Assembly (NCBI GenBank): GCA_023417265.1 | Contig: JAEZFY010000125.1 | Span: 1-8,116 of the forward strand | Reading direction: 5' to 3' | DNA length: 8,116 nt | Source: Actinomycetes bacterium | GTDB taxonomy: Bacteria; Actinomycetota; Acidimicrobiia; Acidimicrobiales; Ilumatobacteraceae | Shown: positions 5,690 to 8,116 of the stretch, piece by piece | Layout: each line of letters starts with the position of its first letter | Numbering within the stretch: position 1 is the stretch's first letter | Made by a program: the position numbers and the translations under genes | Notes under the pieces: generated by a model | Told to the model about the DNA's origin: nothing | Seen by the model: the letters and a program-made list of their open reading frames with translations, nothing else | Databases searched by the model: none

Positions 5690-6802
5690 ATGATCGCACC
5701 CGTGCCAGGCCTGATCGACCGGTTGATCCGTCGACCGACCGCGTTCGGCATGCTCGGCGTCGCCGTCTTGGCGGTGCTGTATCCGCTGTTCGCCGACGCC
5801 ACCCAGCAGCCGTTGACGATCTTCGTCGTCCCGATCCTGATCGTCAGCGCGCTCGGCACGTGGACCGAGTCGGCGGTGGTCGGTGCGGTCGCCCTGGCGG
5901 TGGCCGCCGCGATCGCCCTGGTGAGCCACGACTTCGACACCACCGGGTTGGTCACCCGGCTGGCGGTGATGCTGGTCTGTGCCGGGCTGGCGGTGTTCCT
6001 CGCATACGAACGCGGCCGCCGCCAGGTGATGATCGACGAGTCGACGGCACGGGGCGTGCTGCTCGACGCCTTTCAGGACTCGCTCGTGCCCGAGCCGATC
6101 CCGCCGGCCGGCTTCACCGTGGCGACGCGGTACCTGCCCGGCGATACACGCCTGGCGCTCGGCGGCGACTTCTTCGACGCGATCCGGCTCCCGAACGGAT
6201 CGCTCGGCTACATCATCGGCGACGTCTGCGGTCACGGTCCGCGGGCCGCCGCGTTCGGCGCCGCGGTGCGGTCCGGCTGGAAGGCCCTGGCAATGTCGGT
6301 GCCGGACGATCCGCTGTACTGGGTGAACGGCCTCGACGTCACCTTCTTCCGCCTCGGCCGCCACGCCGACACCTACGTCACGCTCAACACCGGGCTGATC
6401 GAGCTCGACGCCAACGCCCGTTGGTCGTTCGTGTCGGCCGGCCATCCGTGGCCGATCGTGATCGCCGAGCAGGTCGCGATGGTCGCCCCGATCGTCGGCC
6501 CGCCGCTCGGCGCCACCCGCGGCGCGACCTGGCAGCGCACCGAACGCACCTTGCCCACCGGCGCCACGTTGCTGCTGTACACCGACGGCTTGATCGAGAA
6601 CTCGGGCCCGGGGCAAGGCCGCGGCAACGACGGTGAGGCCCGCCTCGTCGAGCACCTGCACGCGCGCCGCCTCGAACTCGACGAGCTGCTGGCCGCCTTC
6701 GGTCCGGCCGGCTTCCAGGACGACGTCGCCGTGATGACGATCAGCGTCACCGCCTCAACCATCGCCCACGATCGCCCCGCCGCCCCCGCCGTTGCGACCT
6801 GA
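5690..6802 (+). CDS. Membrane-anchored SpoIIE/PP2C-type serine/threonine phosphatase
   Basis: This 370-residue protein starts at ATG 5690, one base after the AI-2E stop. GAGG (5682-5685) four bases upstream serves as ribosome site inside the previous gene, so the two are translationally coupled. Four membrane helices lie near residues 19-36, 41-58, 62-78 and 87-104, followed by a short linker (YERGRRQVMIDESTARG) and a cytosolic phosphatase domain at about 125-355. The domain carries the metal and core motifs GGDFFDA (158-164), IGDVCGHGP (176-184), SAGHPWP (249-255), LLYTDGLIE (295-303) and DDVAVM (344-349). The Asp residues that bind Mn/Mg are all present, so it should be active. Such RsbU-like enzymes usually dephosphorylate an anti-sigma-factor antagonist in the general stress response. 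No partner kinase, STAS protein or sigma factor is in the window. No PAS or GAF sensor domain is present, so any signal would enter through the membrane part. Confidence 0.92.
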   Translation: MIAPVPGLIDRLIRRPTAFGMLGVAVLAVLYPLFADATQQPLTIFVVPILIVSALGTWTESAVVGAVALAVAAAIALVSHDFDTTGLVTRLAVMLVCAGLAVFLAYERGRRQVMIDESTARGVLLDAFQDSLVPEPIPPAGFTVATRYLPGDTRLALGGDFFDAIRLPNGSLGYIIGDVCGHGPRAAAFGAAVRSGWKALAMSVPDDPLYWVNGLDVTFFRLGRHADTYVTLNTGLIELDANARWSFVSAGHPWPIVIAEQVAMVAPIVGPPLGATRGATWQRTERTLPTGATLLLYTDGLIENSGPGQGRGNDGEARLVEHLHARRLELDELLAAFGPAGFQDDVAVMTISVTASTIAHDRPAAPAVAT

Positions 6803-8020
6803 CGAGCCGAACGTCGCGTCGAGGGCGGCGCGGAGGTCCTCGATCAGGTCGGCCGGGTCTTCGAGACCAATCGAGAAGCGCAAGTGGCCGAACGAGCGGA
6901 ACGGCTCGGGGTAATACGCCACGCGTGCGCCGGTGGTGCCGACGTACACGATCAACGACTCGTCATGGCCCAGCGACACGGCCGAGGTGATCACCCGCAG
7001 GTTGGCGACGAAGCGGTTGTGGACCGCCACCGCGGCGTCGGTGGGGACGTCGAGGGCCAGCGCCATCATGCCTCCGAAGCCGCCCTGCATCTGCCGGCGC
7101 GCCAGCTCGTGCTGTGGATGCGAGGCGAGCCCCGGATAGGCGACGTGGGCAACTCGCGGGTCGGCGTCGAGGAACTCGGCCACCGCCGCGGCGGTCGCGT
7201 TGTGCTGGCGGAGGCGCAGCGGCAACGTGATCGAGCCGCGGTTGATCAGCCACGCGTTGAACGGGCTGACGACACCGCCGACGTCGACCATCGCGTCGCT
7301 CTTGATGCGCTCGATCAGCTCCCGGCGGCCAGCCACCGAGCCGCCCATCGCGTCACCGTGACCGTTCACGTACTTCGTCAACGAATGGATCGACAGGTCG
7401 GCACCCAGGGCCACCGGACGCACCATCGGCGGCGGGGTGAACGTGGCGTCGAGCGAGAGCAGGGCTCCGCCGGCGTGGGCGACCTCGGCCAGCGCGGCGA
7501 CGTCGGCGAGGCGGGTCGTCGGGTTGGCGCACGTCTCGGTGTGCACGAGCTTGGTGGCACCGGGGCGGATCGCGGCGCGCACGGCCTCGGGGTCGGCCGT
7601 GTCGACCAGCGTGGCCGTGATCCCGTACTTCTCGGGCAGCAGCTCGGTGAACAGGCGGAACGTCGCCTCGTAGGTCTGGTCGCCGACGACGACGTGATCA
7701 CCCGTGCGCAGGAACGTGAAGAACACGGCGTGCAGGGCGGCGACCCCGGAGGCCAGCACCACCGCGTCCTCGGCGTGCTCGAGAGCCGCCAGCTTGGCCT
7801 GCAGGGCGGGCTGGTTGGCGCCGCTGTTGCGCGTGTACAGGGGCACGTCGGTGCCCGACCAGCTGATTGCCGAAGGGTCGTCGGGCAGGGCGTAGGAGTT
7901 GGCGAGCACGATCGGCGTGCGGATCGCGCCCGAGCCGGCGTCGATCGAGTTCCCGGCGTGGACCGCCTGGGTGGCCTCGCGCAGGGTGCGCGGATCGTGC
8001 TTGTCGGGGCGTGCGCTCAC
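6755..8020 (-). CDS. Cys/Met metabolism PLP-dependent enzyme (trans-sulfuration family)
   Basis: This 421-residue protein starts at GTG 8020-8018. Family landmarks appear in order: TQAVHAG (17-23), YTR (62-64; Tyr and Arg hold the cofactor phosphate of the partner subunit), ASGVAALHAVFF (90-101), DQTYEAT with stacking Tyr117, ETCANPTT (162-169), Asp191 that contacts the PLP ring nitrogen, HSLTKYVNGHGD with Schiff-base Lys216, INRGSITLPLR (259-269), SAVSLGHDESLI (346-357) and HLRFSIGLED with the carboxylate-binding Arg381. It belongs with cystathionine gamma-synthase, cystathionine gamma-lyase and methionine gamma-lyase; sequence alone does not choose among them. The usual NPT after YxR is replaced by NSGANQ and the usual DNTF by DATF, suggesting a distinct subfamily. 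The glycine-rich end (RNGGGGGAIVGDG) falls in the 48-base tail-to-tail overlap with the phosphatase gene. No sulfur-metabolism neighbour is visible. Confidence 0.9.
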   Translation of the reverse strand: MSARPDKHDPRTLREATQAVHAGNSIDAGSGAIRTPIVLANSYALPDDPSAISWSGTDVPLYTRNSGANQPALQAKLAALEHAEDAVVLASGVAALHAVFFTFLRTGDHVVVGDQTYEATFRLFTELLPEKYGITATLVDTADPEAVRAAIRPGATKLVHTETCANPTTRLADVAALAEVAHAGGALLSLDATFTPPPMVRPVALGADLSIHSLTKYVNGHGDAMGGSVAGRRELIERIKSDAMVDVGGVVSPFNAWLINRGSITLPLRLRQHNATAAAVAEFLDADPRVAHVAYPGLASHPQHELARRQMQGGFGGMMALALDVPTDAAVAVHNRFVANLRVITSAVSLGHDESLIVYVGTTGARVAYYPEPFRSFGHLRFSIGLEDPADLIEDLRAALDATFGSSGRNGGGGGAIVGDG

Positions 8021-8027
8021 CCGCCCG

Positions 8028-8033
8028 ACCGTA
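8028..8033 (-). promoter_or_regulatory. Candidate -10 box for a leaderless PLP-enzyme transcript
   Basis: On the minus strand TACGGT (form TAnnnT) ends seven bases before the GTG at 8020-8018, the spacing expected if transcription begins at the start codon itself. The lack of a good Shine-Dalgarno before this GTG fits a leaderless message, which is common in actinobacteria. The motif is short and could arise by chance. Confidence 0.3.
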
Positions 8034-8044
8034 GCGGCGGGCGT

Positions 8045-8059
8045 CCGGGCTGCGCCCGG
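8045..8059. terminator. GC hairpin between two minus-strand genes
   Basis: CCGGGC (8045-8050) and GCCCGG (8054-8059) make a perfect 6-base stem with a TGC loop, in the 42 bases between the stop at 8063 and the PLP-enzyme start. A second small stem, GCGCC/GGCGC (8066-8078), adjoins it over the end of the edge gene. There is no T-tract, so intrinsic termination is uncertain. Confidence 0.25.
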
Positions 8060-8062
8060 CCG

Positions 8063-8116
8063 CTAGCGCCGCAGGCGCACGACCTGAACTGCCGCGGCAG
8101 CAGCCGCGATCAACAC
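8063..8116 (-). CDS. C-terminal end of a probable membrane protein (cut by window edge)
   Basis: Reading leftwards from the edge, 17 codons end at a TAG (8065-8063): VLIAAAAAAVQVVRLRR. A hydrophobic alanine-rich run followed by a basic RLRR end is what the last membrane helix of an inner-membrane protein looks like. It lies 42 bases upstream of the PLP-enzyme gene on the same strand. The piece is too short to identify a family, and it could be a chance open frame in GC-rich DNA. Confidence 0.35.
   Translation of the reverse strand: MLIAAAAAAVQVVRLRR

Noticed and set aside
3414..5693. Plus-strand open frame of 759 codons overlapping the AI-2E gene
   Set aside because: It is extremely Arg/Ala/Gly-rich with no hydrophobic pattern. 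The frame starting at 3520 shows clear membrane helices and family motifs.
4927..6661. Minus-strand open frames under the AI-2E end and the phosphatase
   Set aside because: They are His/Arg/Asp/Gly-rich translations antisense to genes with intact catalytic motifs.
1..8116. CRISPR array, tRNA/rRNA, insertion sequence, phage or defence genes
   Set aside because: No regular spaced repeats, cloverleaf-like sequence, transposase or integrase motifs, or defence-system domains were seen on either strand.

Overview
This GC-rich window is densely coded, uses GTG as well as ATG starts, and has short intergenic gaps. The protein content (a DUF4397 surface protein next to a probable class F sortase, a P1B-3 copper ATPase, a SpoIIE-type phosphatase) suggests a high-GC Actinomycetota chromosome. 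My impression is Acidimicrobiia/Ilumatobacter-like, but that rests on protein resemblance from memory, not on a search.

Left block (1-2358, minus strand). Reading leftwards, a copper-exporting ATPase of the CopB type comes first. It has lost about 300 central residues and the two remaining parts are out of frame, so it is a pseudogene or an assembly error. Next is a secreted DUF4397 protein with a C-terminal sorting-type tail. Five bases later begins a membrane-anchored, proline-rich protein that runs off the edge, probably a class F sortase acting on the DUF4397 protein.

Centre (2359-3519). A clean CsoR-type copper operator (2385-2401) lies between the broken ATPase and a divergent 122-residue protein of unknown function. 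A VOC (glyoxalase/extradiol dioxygenase fold) metalloenzyme follows on the minus strand. A 136-base divergent promoter region, holding a perfect 7-bp inverted repeat, separates it from the next block.

Right block (3520-8116). A plus-strand two-gene unit encodes a 722-residue AI-2E/PerM-family membrane protein made of two tandem family domains, the first degenerate. It is followed after one base by a membrane-anchored SpoIIE/PP2C phosphatase. The phosphatase overlaps tail-to-tail by 48 bases with a minus-strand Cys/Met-metabolism PLP enzyme. Behind that enzyme, at the right edge, are a few codons that look like the C-terminus of another minus-strand membrane protein.

No RNA genes, CRISPR arrays, insertion sequences or phage genes were seen, and no stretch over 300 bases lacks a gene. 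No clearly new multi-gene system is evident. The most unusual items are the tandem AI-2E fusion coupled to a phosphatase, the gutted copper pump with an intact operator shared with an unknown gene, and the non-LPXTG sorting tail.
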